A stretch of 64,000 nt of DNA from Gallionella sp. (GTDB lineage: Bacteria > Pseudomonadota > Gammaproteobacteria > Burkholderiales > Gallionellaceae). Positions 51,792 through 62,333 of the stretch are shown in pieces (position 1 is the first letter of the stretch; the number at the start of each line of letters is the position of its first letter). Position numbers and translations under genes: made by a program. The notes under the pieces were generated by a model. It made no database searches. It worked only from the letters and a program-made list of their open reading frames with translations, and had not been told where the DNA came from. The stretch is from assembly GCA_024641025.1 (NCBI GenBank), contig JAHEDW010000001.1:1-64000 (forward strand), written 5' to 3'.

Positions 51792-52321
51792 AAAAAGGAA
51801 TCGAGCAAACTCAGTCAGGAGGACATCATGCAGGCAGACCAGGGACAAACAGCGGAAAGCGCCAGTCGTGAGCTGTTGACATTTACGCTGGGCAGCGAGG
51901 AATACGGGATAGACATCCTCAAGGTCCAGGAAATAAGGGGCTATGAGTCGGTCACCACGATAGCCCATGCACCCGAATTCATCAAGGGCGTGATCAACTT
52001 GCGCGGCATCATCGTGCCGATCGTTGACATGCGCATCAAATTCAAGCTGGGCAATGTGGGCTATGATCAAACAACCGTGGTGATCGTGCTCAACATCGGG
52101 AGCCGTGTGGTAGGCATGGTGGTAGATGGGGTCTCTGATGTGATTGCGCTTAAACCGGAACAGATTAAGCCTGCGCCGGAATTTGGAGCCAGTCTGGATA
52201 CAAAGTATTTGCTAGGATTGGGGACGATTGACGAGCGCATGATCATCCTGGTGGACATTGAACGCTTGATGACGAGCAGGGATATGGAATTGATCGAGGC
52301 GGCAGAAACCGCTGGGTAGGC
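51792..52321 (+). repeat. 530-bp direct repeat, copy B (RBS + entire cheW)
   Basis: Identical by eye to 49508..50037. Confidence 0.93.
51828..52319 (+). CDS. cheW: CheW, copy 2 (identical to copy 1)
   Basis: 163-aa translation identical to 49544..50035. Confidence 0.96.
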   Translation: MQADQGQTAESASRELLTFTLGSEEYGIDILKVQEIRGYESVTTIAHAPEFIKGVINLRGIIVPIVDMRIKFKLGNVGYDQTTVVIVLNIGSRVVGMVVDGVSDVIALKPEQIKPAPEFGASLDTKYLLGLGTIDERMIILVDIERLMTSRDMELIEAAETAG

Positions 52322-52398
52322 GCGTACTGATATTAGCTGCTAATATTATGTCGTATGGGTTAATAATTGAAATATCAATATAAATAGGAGTTTCCACG

Positions 52399-54114
52399 AT
52401 GTTCAAAAACATCAGTATTGGAGTGCGTCTTGGAGTGAGTATCGGGTTTGTGGTAGTACTGTTCTCCGCAACTATGTTTGCGGTTGGGACGGCACTATTT
52501 AATCTCACTAACGACGTCAAACAGATCAATGAAATAACGCTGCCGTACGTAATGGTGGCAGATGAAATGGACCTTGGTCGTTCTGAAGTACAGCAATTCC
52601 TGACAGATGTTTCAGCTACTCACGACCGTGCTGCATACAAGGAAGCCGAAGAGTCGGCTAACAGGTTTTTGAATGGAACTGAAAAGTTCAAGGAGTTGTA
52701 CAGAAGGAATAATGACACTTTCAACCTAAAACAGATTGAAGACATCGAGGTAAGCTTCAACAAATTCTATAACAGTGGAAAAGTGATGGCAGAGGCCTAT
52801 ATCAATAACGGGATTGATGCAGGCAATCTGCTGATGAAAGGCACTGACCAGATAGCCGGTTTTGACCAGGACAGCGAAGCAATTGCCAGTAGTCTGGAAA
52901 AATTTCGTACTCAACAAGTTGCCGAGGCAAACAAGATCACTTTAGGTGCCGTGAGTGCAGCCAACACAACAATGTTTGTGATGATTTGGGGTGGTATCGC
53001 CGCGGCACTTGCGGCTGCTATTTTGGGAGTTTGGATTGTCAGGAGCATTCTGCGTCAACTTGGAGGGGAACCTGCATATGTGGCGGAAGTCGTTTCGAAA
53101 GTTGCAGACGGTGATTTGACAGTTCAAGTACACACAAAAGCAAACGACAACAAAAGCATGCTGTTTGCCATCAGGGGTATGGTAGAAAAATTAATTAGTA
53201 TTGTCAGTGATGTACGAACAACTACCGACGGAATAACAACATCCTCGCAAGAGGTTGCTATGGGCAACAGCGATCTTTCGCAGCGTACCGAGGAGCAGGC
53301 TTCCAGCCTGGAAGAGACCGCGTCAAGCATGGAAGAACTAGCCTCGACGGTCAGGCAGAATGCTGAGAACGCCAAGCAGGCCAACCAATTGGCGGCGAAC
53401 GCTTCCGGCGTTGCTGTCAAGGGCGGCCAAGTGGTCGGCGAGGTGGTTCAGACGATGGCTTCGATCAGTACGAGCTCTAAGAAGATCGTCGACATCATCA
53501 GCGTCATCGAGGGGATCGCATTCCAGACAAACATCCTGGCATTGAACGCGGCAGTGGAAGCGGCGCGTGCCGGCGAGCAAGGTCGTGGATTTGCGGTGGT
53601 GGCCTCAGAAGTACGTAACCTTGCGCAACGCTCGGCTGCGGCATCCAAAGAGATCAAGGACCTGATCGGAGACTCGGTAGAGAAAGTGGATATTGGTGCC
53701 AAACAAGTGGAACAGGCGGGTGCGACGATGGAAGAGATCGTCACCGCGGTAAAACGGGTCACTGACATCATGTCCGAGATTGCCGCTGCCTCGAACGAGC
53801 AAAGCATGGGCATTGAGCAGGTAAACCAGGCAATCACCCAGATGGACGAAGTGACCCAGCAGAACGCCGCGTTGGTTGAAGAGGCGGCTGCAGCTTCAGA
53901 ATCGATGCGAGAACAAGCCAATTCCTTGTACGTAGCGGTGAGCGCATTCAAACTGAAGAAATCCAAAGAAGGTACGCAAACACCTGTCGCCAAGCCATCG
54001 GTTAGGCCTCCCGTAGCTCGTGTGGAAGTTGAAAGGCGTGATTCCATGCCCCCGAAAGAGCGTAAACTCATCAAGGCCAAGGATAATAAGGACGGTGAAT
54101 GGAAAGAATTCTAG
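52399..54114 (+). CDS. Methyl-accepting chemotaxis protein with different sensor domain, C-terminal EWKEF
   Basis: TM-sensor-TM-HAMP; signalling domain nearly identical to 50094..51773. Confidence 0.95.
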   Translation: MFKNISIGVRLGVSIGFVVVLFSATMFAVGTALFNLTNDVKQINEITLPYVMVADEMDLGRSEVQQFLTDVSATHDRAAYKEAEESANRFLNGTEKFKELYRRNNDTFNLKQIEDIEVSFNKFYNSGKVMAEAYINNGIDAGNLLMKGTDQIAGFDQDSEAIASSLEKFRTQQVAEANKITLGAVSAANTTMFVMIWGGIAAALAAAILGVWIVRSILRQLGGEPAYVAEVVSKVADGDLTVQVHTKANDNKSMLFAIRGMVEKLISIVSDVRTTTDGITTSSQEVAMGNSDLSQRTEEQASSLEETASSMEELASTVRQNAENAKQANQLAANASGVAVKGGQVVGEVVQTMASISTSSKKIVDIISVIEGIAFQTNILALNAAVEAARAGEQGRGFAVVASEVRNLAQRSAAASKEIKDLIGDSVEKVDIGAKQVEQAGATMEEIVTAVKRVTDIMSEIAAASNEQSMGIEQVNQAITQMDEVTQQNAALVEEAAAASESMREQANSLYVAVSAFKLKKSKEGTQTPVAKPSVRPPVARVEVERRDSMPPKERKLIKAKDNKDGEWKEF

Positions 54115-54208
54115 GAGTGTCCACATACCGCTTACTTGGCAGCACCAGTTTTTGGACTGTGTATGTTGAGTTTCAGGTAGTTAATATAGTCCAGTAATTC
54201 GAGAAGCC

Positions 54209-55084
54209 ATGAGTTCTATACTGCCTTCAAGCAGTGGACGTGATCGTGAGTTCAAATTCACTCAAGATGATTTTGAGCGGGTGTCCAAGTTGATTTATGA
54301 GCATGCAGGCATTTCCCTTAAATCCTCGAAGCAGGACATGGTTTACAGTCGTCTGGCACGAAGAGTGCGCGCGACCGGCTTCGATAATTTCAGGGATTAT
54401 CTGGATTACGTGGGTAAGAATGACCCGGTCGAATGGGAAGCGTTCGTTAACTCACTTACTACTAATCTGACGTCATTTTTTCGTGAGCCTCATCACTTCC
54501 CTTTGCTGGCGGAACATGTAATCAAACAGGGAAGAAGCCATCAAATAAGCTTATGGTGTTCAGCTGCTTCAACTGGAGAAGAACCATACTCCATAGCAAT
54601 GACCATGGTGGATGCATTTGGAAGTTTCTCGCCACCTGTTTCCATTTTAGCCACCGACGTAAATACAACTGTACTCGCGAAAGCGGAATCGGGTGTATAC
54701 CCTATCGAACACGTCGAAAAGCTTCCAGCAGACAAGGTGAAGCGATTTTTTCTCAGGGGAACGGGAACCCAGTCAGGATTTGTAAAGGTAAGACCGGAAT
54801 TGCAGGATATGATCACATTTCGGCCAGCCAACCTGCTTGCGGAAAGCTTGCCGATACGCGGCCCCCTTGATGCGATCTTTTGCCGTAATGTGATGATATA
54901 TTTCGACAAGCAGACGCAACTCAAGATACTGCAGCGTTTTGTTCCGCTATTGCAGCCTGACGGACTGGTTTTCGCGGGACATTCGGAAAGTTTTTATAAT
55001 GCCTCACACTTGTTCAGACTGCGCGGTAAAACAGTATACGAATTGGTTAAACCTTATTCACATGAACGACAAGAAAATATATAA
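54209..55084 (+). CDS. cheR: Chemotaxis protein methyltransferase CheR
   Basis: LTTNLTSFFREPHHFPLLAEHV; LWCSAASTGEEPYSIAMTM; DAIFCRNVMIYFD. Confidence 0.96.
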   Translation: MSSILPSSSGRDREFKFTQDDFERVSKLIYEHAGISLKSSKQDMVYSRLARRVRATGFDNFRDYLDYVGKNDPVEWEAFVNSLTTNLTSFFREPHHFPLLAEHVIKQGRSHQISLWCSAASTGEEPYSIAMTMVDAFGSFSPPVSILATDVNTTVLAKAESGVYPIEHVEKLPADKVKRFFLRGTGTQSGFVKVRPELQDMITFRPANLLAESLPIRGPLDAIFCRNVMIYFDKQTQLKILQRFVPLLQPDGLVFAGHSESFYNASHLFRLRGKTVYELVKPYSHERQENI

Positions 55085-55125
55085 CACAACAGATTGGACA
55101 GTTAAGTCGGAAGGGTCGGTTCAGT

Positions 55126-55740
55126 ATGGCTGAGCATGGCTTCGAAGAGATACTTTCGCCACATCTTTATTACGATCGTGAGCATAAATCCGAGGCGGCC
55201 AAGATATTGCCTGGAGAATATTATGCGACTGCCCGCAATATGGTTCTGGTCACTGTACTGGGTTCCTGTGTATGTGCATGCATACGCGACAGGACTAGCA
55301 GGATAGGAGGAATGAACCATTTCATGTTACCCGAAAGCGGACAGGACAGAAACAATCCGCTGGGTGAGTCGGCCCGCTATGGTACCTATGCCATGGAAAT
55401 ATTGATCAACCAGCTGCTCAAAATGGGTGCCAAACGCAGCAACTTGGAGGCGAAGGTATTCGGTGGTGCATCGGTATTACGCGGATTTACCGTCAATAAC
55501 GTCGGCGAGAGAAATGCTGAATTCGTTTTGCAGTTTCTAAAAACAGAACAAATTTCGGTAGTAGCACAGGACCTGCTCGATATCTATCCGCGCAAGGTCT
55601 ATTTCTTTCCCGGTACCGGTTTGGTAAGGGTCAAGGCATTGCGCAATGTACATAACGATACGATCATCAGCAGAGAAGCTGAGTACAACAAGCGGCTGCA
55701 ATATTCCAAGCTCGAAGGAGATGTGGAATTGTTTGGCTAA
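55126..55740 (+). CDS. cheD: Chemoreceptor glutamine deamidase CheD
   Basis: VLGSCVCACIRDRTSRIGGMNHFMLPE; KVFGGASVLRGF. Confidence 0.95.
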   Translation: MAEHGFEEILSPHLYYDREHKSEAAKILPGEYYATARNMVLVTVLGSCVCACIRDRTSRIGGMNHFMLPESGQDRNNPLGESARYGTYAMEILINQLLKMGAKRSNLEAKVFGGASVLRGFTVNNVGERNAEFVLQFLKTEQISVVAQDLLDIYPRKVYFFPGTGLVRVKALRNVHNDTIISREAEYNKRLQYSKLEGDVELFG

Positions 55741-55844
55741 GGAAAGGAACAGCCATATATACTGGTCAGATATGTAAATACGCCAGTCACAGGCAACTAG
55801 TAAGGCCATATCAGATTCAACCGGACTGTTAAACCGGAGTAATC

Positions 55845-56930
55845 ATGAAAAATCGCAAGATCAAGGTGTTGGTAGTTGACGATTCCGCGCTGATCCGTGC
55901 CGTGATGAAGGAGATCATCAATCGGGAAAGGGATTTGGAGTGCGTGGGAGTTGCACCTGATCCGCTAGTGGCACGCGAGATGATCAAGTCCCTCAATCCG
56001 GACGTACTGACTCTGGATGTGGAAATGCCGAAGATGGACGGGCTGGACTTTTTGGAGCGACTGATGCGCTTGCGGCCAATGCCGGTACTCATGGTCTCAA
56101 CGCTTACCGAACTCGGCTCCGACATCACTTTCCGTGCCCTTGAATTGGGCGCAGTTGATTTTGTTTCCAAGCCAAAACTGGATATTGCTCGGGGCATGGA
56201 AGAATATGCCATCCAAATAACTGACAAAATTCGCGCTGCCGCCCAAGCGCAGGTTGGAAAAGCCACAGCTGTCACGGCCAATGAGAAATATTCAGCAGAT
56301 GCGATATTGCCAACTGTTTCTGGACGGTTTGTTTCAACTGAAAAACTTATCGTTATAGGCGCTTCAACCGGAGGTACTGAAGCGATTAAGGAGATATTGA
56401 CCAAACTACCAGCAGATGCGCCGGGCGTTCTGGTGACTCAACATATGCCAGAACACTTTACCAAGTCGTTCGCGGACCGTCTGGATACGCTGTGCAGGAT
56501 CTCAGTCAAAGAAGCAGAGCATAACGAGCGTATCCTTCCTGGGCACGCCTATATTGCTCCGGGCCACTCGCATTTGCTGCTAAAGCGTAGTGGAACAAAT
56601 TATATGACCCAACTGGATCAAGGAGAGTTGGTCAATCGACATCGACCTTCCGTTGATGTGCTTTTCCGTTCGGCAGCCAACGCTGCGGGATCAAACGCCT
56701 TGGGAATCATACTGACCGGCATGGGCAAGGATGGCGTGCAGGGCCTGCTGGAATTGAAAAAAGCAGGTGCCCACACCATTGCCCAGAATGAAGCAAGTTG
56801 CGTTGTGTTTGGTATGCCAAAGGAAGCGATTGCAGCGGGTGGCGTGCGTGAAGTACTTCCTCTACAGGATATCGCAAAGCGGACTATGGAATATCTCGAA
56901 TCCCGTGGTGCTAGAAACACCCGTGTATAA
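55845..56930 (+). CDS. cheB: Chemotaxis response regulator protein-glutamate methylesterase CheB
   Basis: Receiver + methylesterase: [48 protein letters not shown]. Confidence 0.97.
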   Translation: MKNRKIKVLVVDDSALIRAVMKEIINRERDLECVGVAPDPLVAREMIKSLNPDVLTLDVEMPKMDGLDFLERLMRLRPMPVLMVSTLTELGSDITFRALELGAVDFVSKPKLDIARGMEEYAIQITDKIRAAAQAQVGKATAVTANEKYSADAILPTVSGRFVSTEKLIVIGASTGGTEAIKEILTKLPADAPGVLVTQHMPEHFTKSFADRLDTLCRISVKEAEHNERILPGHAYIAPGHSHLLLKRSGTNYMTQLDQGELVNRHRPSVDVLFRSAANAAGSNALGIILTGMGKDGVQGLLELKKAGAHTIAQNEASCVVFGMPKEAIAAGGVREVLPLQDIAKRTMEYLESRGARNTRV

Positions 56931-56991
56931 AGGACTACTAGATCAAATATAAGGTATATCGAGCGAGTTGAATCGTAACGAATAACGAAAC

Positions 56992-57023
56992 AAAACACCG
57001 CTGCTGTTCAGCAGCGGTGTTTT
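56992..57023. terminator. Bidirectional intrinsic terminator between convergent cheB and PstS-like gene
   Basis: AAAACACCGCTGCTG-tt-CAGCAGCGGTGTTTT, perfect hairpin with A/T tracts on both sides. Confidence 0.93.
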
Positions 57024-57038
57024 GAATTTTGGCCAGGA

Positions 57039-57446
57039 TTATTTGACTACATTCACACCCGAAGGGGCAGAGGAAACATAACCGACAGATCCAGGAGTGC
57101 GCTTTATGTAATCGATTACTTCTGCATCACCCGATTTTATTGCTGGGGGGGTCAGGCCATCGCGAAATGATTTCTTGGTCCATGAGCTACTGTATTTGCT
57201 TTTGGTCATATCCAAGTATTTCGTCAAAAAGCTGTCCTGCATTGAAGCATTATCGACGGGAATCAGCTTTGTGCCGCCAGAGAATTGCTTTTCTCCGAGA
57301 AAGATATCCTTCACGTCGCCAGCAGAGATTGTTGTTGCTGGATGGGTAATGATAACCACGTCAGCGGCATTCGCTAGTTGTGGCAACAACAAAACCAGCA
57401 GAACGGCAGAAATATATCTGAAGAAAGTTGATTTCATCATGCTCAA
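57039..57446 (-). CDS. Small PstS-like periplasmic phosphate-binding-domain protein
   Basis: Signal peptide; DVVIITHPATTISAGDVKDIFLGEKQFSGGTKLIPVD; TPGSVGYVSS. Confidence 0.8.
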   Translation of the reverse strand: MSMMKSTFFRYISAVLLVLLLPQLANAADVVIITHPATTISAGDVKDIFLGEKQFSGGTKLIPVDNASMQDSFLTKYLDMTKSKYSSSWTKKSFRDGLTPPAIKSGDAEVIDYIKRTPGSVGYVSSAPSGVNVVK

Positions 57447-57458
57447 TCTCCTTATAGC

Positions 57459-58652
57459 TTAGAAGCGAATTGCGAACTGTGCGAGGAATCTGCGATAGTC
57501 ATACGGCGTTCTACCTGCTTCGGCAGCAAACTTCGAATTGTTCAGCTCAAACTTCAACGATGTGGTCTGGTTAAGGTCATACTTGAGACCTACTGCTTGC
57601 CGGAAGTAGGACTGACCGTTGTCCTGCATGGCAAAGTAATTGTCAGCCTGGTCCAGAACAGTCTTTTCAACGCGGAAATAAGGTGTCACGCCGTTAAAAT
57701 TCCTGCCTAGCTGCAGATAGTCGGCCCAACTGCTGTGAGATCCAGTTCCCCCGCTTTGATCGGCATCGCTGAAGCGATAATATTCACCTAGGATTTCCCA
57801 GTTGTTTTCCTGATAGATCACTGCGGCGCCAGCCATGCTCAGTTCAGTTTTATTCGGCGGAGCATCATCATCGACGACATCGCCACGCAGACCATATAGT
57901 GACATTCTCAGTCCATCCGCCATGCCGGAGAACTCATAACCGAGGTTGAATCCGATCATGGCCTGGTTGTTATTGTCCCCTGCTGTCTGAATGTCCAATA
58001 CGTTTCCTGCAATCGCTGGTCCATTACCTGCGTAGACATCATATATGAGCTTTCCGTCACCCGCTCTCATTTTTCCGGTAGCCCAAAGACCGACCATGTG
58101 TGCAGGTAGAATGCCACCCTTGTCCTCGAAATCGAGGAAGCGGGGCCTTGATACGGCGGTCTGCATCTGGGCTCCATGGTGAAAGGCAGTATTCCAGTAA
58201 CCGTAAGGTGTGTGATAGCGACCAGCCCACAGCGTGGCGTTGTCGCTGAAGGTGTAACCGACTTGCGCCCTTTCAAGATCTGTTGCAAGGGAACCTTCGG
58301 GAGTAGTCTCGAAAATAAGTTCAATTAATCCCTTAACGTTACCTTCGAATTGTGGTGTCAAATATATGTCTAGGGATCCGACATTAAAGCCTCTTGGAAG
58401 ATCGGGCAATGCGGGATTGTTAGCGTCCTTGCTGTTGGTGTAATAGCCCACGTCTAGGAAACCATGCAAAGGTACCCCTTCAATTTCAGCCTGTGCCAAA
58501 ACAGGTGAGAATAACAATATGCCAGCTATCGTCAATTTCAACAATGCTGAAAATTTTCCTTGCTTGATATGATTCATTTTCATTATTTTTGCAGTTACCA
58601 TTTGTGGCCTCCGAAATTTATGGAATGAAATTAGCGGATACATACTGCACAA
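57459..58652 (-). CDS. Outer-membrane porin-like beta-barrel protein
   Basis: Signal peptide, barrel-like strands, terminal aromatic residue (AQFAIRF); start uncertain (MKMNHIKQGKFS possible). Confidence 0.7.
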   Translation of the reverse strand: MCSMYPLISFHKFRRPQMVTAKIMKMNHIKQGKFSALLKLTIAGILLFSPVLAQAEIEGVPLHGFLDVGYYTNSKDANNPALPDLPRGFNVGSLDIYLTPQFEGNVKGLIELIFETTPEGSLATDLERAQVGYTFSDNATLWAGRYHTPYGYWNTAFHHGAQMQTAVSRPRFLDFEDKGGILPAHMVGLWATGKMRAGDGKLIYDVYAGNGPAIAGNVLDIQTAGDNNNQAMIGFNLGYEFSGMADGLRMSLYGLRGDVVDDDAPPNKTELSMAGAAVIYQENNWEILGEYYRFSDADQSGGTGSHSSWADYLQLGRNFNGVTPYFRVEKTVLDQADNYFAMQDNGQSYFRQAVGLKYDLNQTTSLKFELNNSKFAAEAGRTPYDYRRFLAQFAIRF

Positions 58653-59024
58653 GCTCCCTGATAGAACAACTCGAAATTTCTCATGCCAAGGTGCTGAAAC
58701 CTGAAAGCCAGTACCACTCTAAAGTGATTATTTGCTTGAAGGAATATTTTTTGGCGCCGAGTCCGCCCAGATGCTAGAGCAAACCTGCCGTTCCTGCAAC
58801 TGATTCGTCAAGCACGGCCAATGAAGATCAATAACTTACGTTCAGAATATGTTCAGAGAGCCTGGACAGATTCGCACGAACCACCGTGAAGATCGGAAAT
58901 GTGTCATGCTAGTAACATCCACATTTGCTGGATAGATACTGACCTTGCTGCAAAGCGAGACCCCAAATTATAAATTACTTTGATAGAAATTGTGCCGCCC
59001 GCCCCTGAAGGCTACAATGACACC

Positions 59025-59585
59025 ATGTCCGATTTCAATTTAACCCACCATTTCCTGATAGCGATGCCAGCGATGCAGGAGGGTTTCTTTGCTGGAACCT
59101 TGACCTATGTGTGCGAACACAACGAGAACGGGGCGCTTGGCATAGTTGTAAATCGCCCTATCAGTCTCACACTGGGCGAACTTTTCGATCAGATCAACAT
59201 ACCACTTGATCAACCTAAGCTGGTAAAGATACCGGTGCATTTTGGTGGCCCTGTGCAGACCGAGCGCGGCTTTGTGTTGCATGAAACACCAGGAAACTGG
59301 GAATCCACTCTACGTATCAACGATAAGCTGGCATTGACCACGTCAAAAGATATCCTTGAAGCGCTGAGTGCTGGGCGCGGGCCGCGAAACATAATCGTTA
59401 CACTGGGTTACGCGGGCTGGGATCAGGGGCAACTGGAACACGAGATCACAGAGAACATTTGGCTTACTGTGCCTGCTTCAGAACATATCCTTTTCGATCT
59501 GCCTGCCGAAGAACGGCTTGCGGCTGCTATGGCATTGCTTGGGGTCGATTATGCTTCGCTGGCCGAGGATGCGGGGCATGCCTGA
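59025..59585 (+). CDS. YqgE/AlgH family protein
   Basis: [40 protein letters not shown]; internal start at MSDFNL. Confidence 0.95.
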   Translation: MSDFNLTHHFLIAMPAMQEGFFAGTLTYVCEHNENGALGIVVNRPISLTLGELFDQINIPLDQPKLVKIPVHFGGPVQTERGFVLHETPGNWESTLRINDKLALTTSKDILEALSAGRGPRNIIVTLGYAGWDQGQLEHEITENIWLTVPASEHILFDLPAEERLAAAMALLGVDYASLAEDAGHA

Positions 59586-60051
59586 GGGAGAGGTCTTCAA
59601 ACCCACAGTCTTCGATATTCCACAGGGCACACTACTTGCATTTGATTTTGGCACCAGACGCATCGGAATTGCCATAGGCAATAACATACTGCGCCGCGCC
59701 AATCCGTTGACCACCATAGACGAAGAAAGTAACGAAGCACGATTCGCCATGATTACCGCCTTGTTGAGGGAGTGGTTACCTTGTGCACTGGTGGTGGGGC
59801 TGCCGAGCAACGAAGATGGAACACCACATGAACTTACTGCCCTGTGCCGGCGGTTCGCCAACCGCCTTAAGGGGCGGTTTAATTTGCCCACGATACTAGT
59901 CGATGAACGGTATACTTCGCTCGCAGCAAGCACACAGTTGAAAGAAGAGGGTGTACATGGCAGGAAACAGAAAACCCTTCTTGACCAATATGCCGCTCAG
60001 CAGATCTTACAAGCGTATTTTGATGAACCCGCTTCGGGAATTATCATATGA
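59578..60051 (+). CDS. yqgF: Holliday junction resolvase-like YqgF/RuvX
   Basis: [40 protein letters not shown]; overlaps yqgE stop. Confidence 0.93.
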   Translation: MPEGEVFKPTVFDIPQGTLLAFDFGTRRIGIAIGNNILRRANPLTTIDEESNEARFAMITALLREWLPCALVVGLPSNEDGTPHELTALCRRFANRLKGRFNLPTILVDERYTSLAASTQLKEEGVHGRKQKTLLDQYAAQQILQAYFDEPASGIII

Positions 60052-61004
60052 ACAACCCACAACTCAATAAACACGGCGAACTACAACATCTGCTTACCAC
60101 CGAAGGTTTGCCCGTGACTATCGTGCGAGAGATACTCGACCGCGCAGCGACCTTTGTTGATGTCAGTGACGGCCTGGAGATCAATAATGCACCTCTACTG
60201 CAGGGCAAATCTGTGTTCAATGTATTTTTTGAGAACAGTACTCGTACCCGTACCACCTTTGAAATTGCTGCAAAGCGCTTGTCGGCAGATGTGGTAAATC
60301 TAAATATCGGTGCATCGTCTACCAGCAAGGGTGAGACCCTGATGGATACCGTGGATAATCTTTGTGCCATGCACGCCGATATGTTCGTAGTACGACATGG
60401 ACAAAGCGGTGCAGCTCATTTCATCGCAAAGCACGTCGATCCTGGAATTCACGTCATCAATGCCGGTGACGGTCGCCATGCTCACCCCACGCAGGCACTG
60501 CTGGACATGTTCACGATCCGTCACTTCAAGAAGGAATTTCATAATCTACGTGTAGCGATTGTTGGCGATGTGTTGCATTCACGCGTCGCACGTTCCCAGA
60601 TCAGCGCGTTGACTACGCTTGGTGTCCCGGAAGTCCGAGTCATCGCTCCCAAGACGCTTCTACCGACCTTGGTCGAGAATCTGGGTGTCAAGGTTTATCA
60701 CGACATGGCAAGAGGACTGCGTGATGTGGATGTGGTTCTGATGCTGCGCCTGCAGAATGAGCGCATGCAGGGTGCAGCGCTACCTTCCGCTGGTGAATAC
60801 TTCAAGTATTACGGCCTGACGGAAGAAAAGCTGGCGCGTGCCAAACAGGATGTGATTGTTATGCACCCTGGACCGATGAATCGAGGCATTGAAATAGATT
60901 CCAGCGTCGCCGATGGACCAAATTCGGTGATACTTTCTCAGGTGACTTTCGGTATTGCGGTACGTATGGCGGTGATGAGCATGTTGGCAGGAGTGTCCAA
61001 ATGA
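60048..61004 (+). CDS. pyrB: Aspartate carbamoyltransferase catalytic subunit
   Basis: [49 protein letters not shown]. Confidence 0.97.
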   Translation: MNNPQLNKHGELQHLLTTEGLPVTIVREILDRAATFVDVSDGLEINNAPLLQGKSVFNVFFENSTRTRTTFEIAAKRLSADVVNLNIGASSTSKGETLMDTVDNLCAMHADMFVVRHGQSGAAHFIAKHVDPGIHVINAGDGRHAHPTQALLDMFTIRHFKKEFHNLRVAIVGDVLHSRVARSQISALTTLGVPEVRVIAPKTLLPTLVENLGVKVYHDMARGLRDVDVVLMLRLQNERMQGAALPSAGEYFKYYGLTEEKLARAKQDVIVMHPGPMNRGIEIDSSVADGPNSVILSQVTFGIAVRMAVMSMLAGVSK

Positions 61005-62275
61005 ACATCCATATTAGAGGCGGGCGTCTGATAGACCCGAAAAACAACATCGATGAGATATGCGATTTGTTCATCATGGCAGACAAGATTGCGGCGATAG
61101 GTGTTGCTCCACAAGGGTTTGTCACTAAACTGGTTATTGACGCCCATGGATTGATTGTAGCACCAGGCCTGATAGATCTGGCTGCCCGATTGCGAGAACC
61201 CGGCTACGAATACATGGCGACACTTGAGACAGAAATGGTCGCTGCTGTGGCTGGTGGGGTTACTAGTCTGGCCTGCCCACCAGATACCGATCCACCTCTG
61301 GATGAACCGGGCTTGGTGGAGATGCTCAAGCACAGGGCGCGCATCCTGAATCAGGCGAACGTATATCCTGTCGGCGCGTTGACCATGGGTCTGAAAGGAC
61401 ATGAACTGACAGAGATGGCCGAACTTGTGGATGCCGGGTGCATTGCATTCAGTCAGGCGGATGCACCCCTAACAGATACGCGCGTTCTGATGCGTGCCAT
61501 GCAGTATGCTGCTACGTTCGGGTTGTCGGTGTGGCTGCGTCCACAAGACAGTTTCCTCGCCAAGAACGGTGTGGCGCACGATGGTGAAGTGGCGACTCGT
61601 TGTGGTCTGCCCGCAATACCTGTGTGCGCAGAAACAATCGCGCTCTCGACGATGCTGGCGCTGGCGCAGGAGACTGGCGTAAAGTTACACATATGCCGTA
61701 TATCCAGTGCTGCGGGTGTGGAGATGGTTCGCTCCGCCAAACAACAAGGTCTGCCCGTGACATGTGATGTATCTATGAATCATGTACATCTGTCCGAAAT
61801 GGATATCGGATACTTTGATCCGAATTGCCACTTGAGCCCACCGCTACGCAGTATGCGTGATCGAGCAGCATTGCGCGCCGGATTGCTGGATGGCACGATA
61901 GACGCGATCTGTTCCAACCATGCGCCGGTGGACGATGATGCGAAGCAACTTCCCTTCGCGGAAGCAGAAGCAGGAGCGACCGGGTTGGAGTTACTGCTTC
62001 CGCTTATTTTGAAATGGGCGCGAGAGGAAAAGCTTGAACTTTCGGAAGCATTGGCCAAAGCAACGTTGCGACCTGCACAGGTACTTAGTCTGGATGTCGG
62101 TCATTTGAGCATTGGCGCAAATGCAGATGTGTGTATATTCGACCCGGATATGTATTGGAAGGTCGTTCCCGGGGCGCTTAAAAGCCAGGGCAAGAACACG
62201 CCGTTCACAGGCCATGAAGTTCAGGGCAGGGTGCGCTACACGCTGGTAAATGGACAGTTGGTTTATCAGACTTGA
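61001..62275 (+). CDS. pyrC: Dihydroorotase
   Basis: [59 protein letters not shown]. Confidence 0.93.
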   Translation: MNIHIRGGRLIDPKNNIDEICDLFIMADKIAAIGVAPQGFVTKLVIDAHGLIVAPGLIDLAARLREPGYEYMATLETEMVAAVAGGVTSLACPPDTDPPLDEPGLVEMLKHRARILNQANVYPVGALTMGLKGHELTEMAELVDAGCIAFSQADAPLTDTRVLMRAMQYAATFGLSVWLRPQDSFLAKNGVAHDGEVATRCGLPAIPVCAETIALSTMLALAQETGVKLHICRISSAAGVEMVRSAKQQGLPVTCDVSMNHVHLSEMDIGYFDPNCHLSPPLRSMRDRAALRAGLLDGTIDAICSNHAPVDDDAKQLPFAEAEAGATGLELLLPLILKWAREEKLELSEALAKATLRPAQVLSLDVGHLSIGANADVCIFDPDMYWKVVPGALKSQGKNTPFTGHEVQGRVRYTLVNGQLVYQT

Positions 62276-62333
62276 TAAATTCTGTTTCTCCCCCAAGTAA
62301 CCGTTTAGATTGTTTCAATCCCAGAGTATTCAA

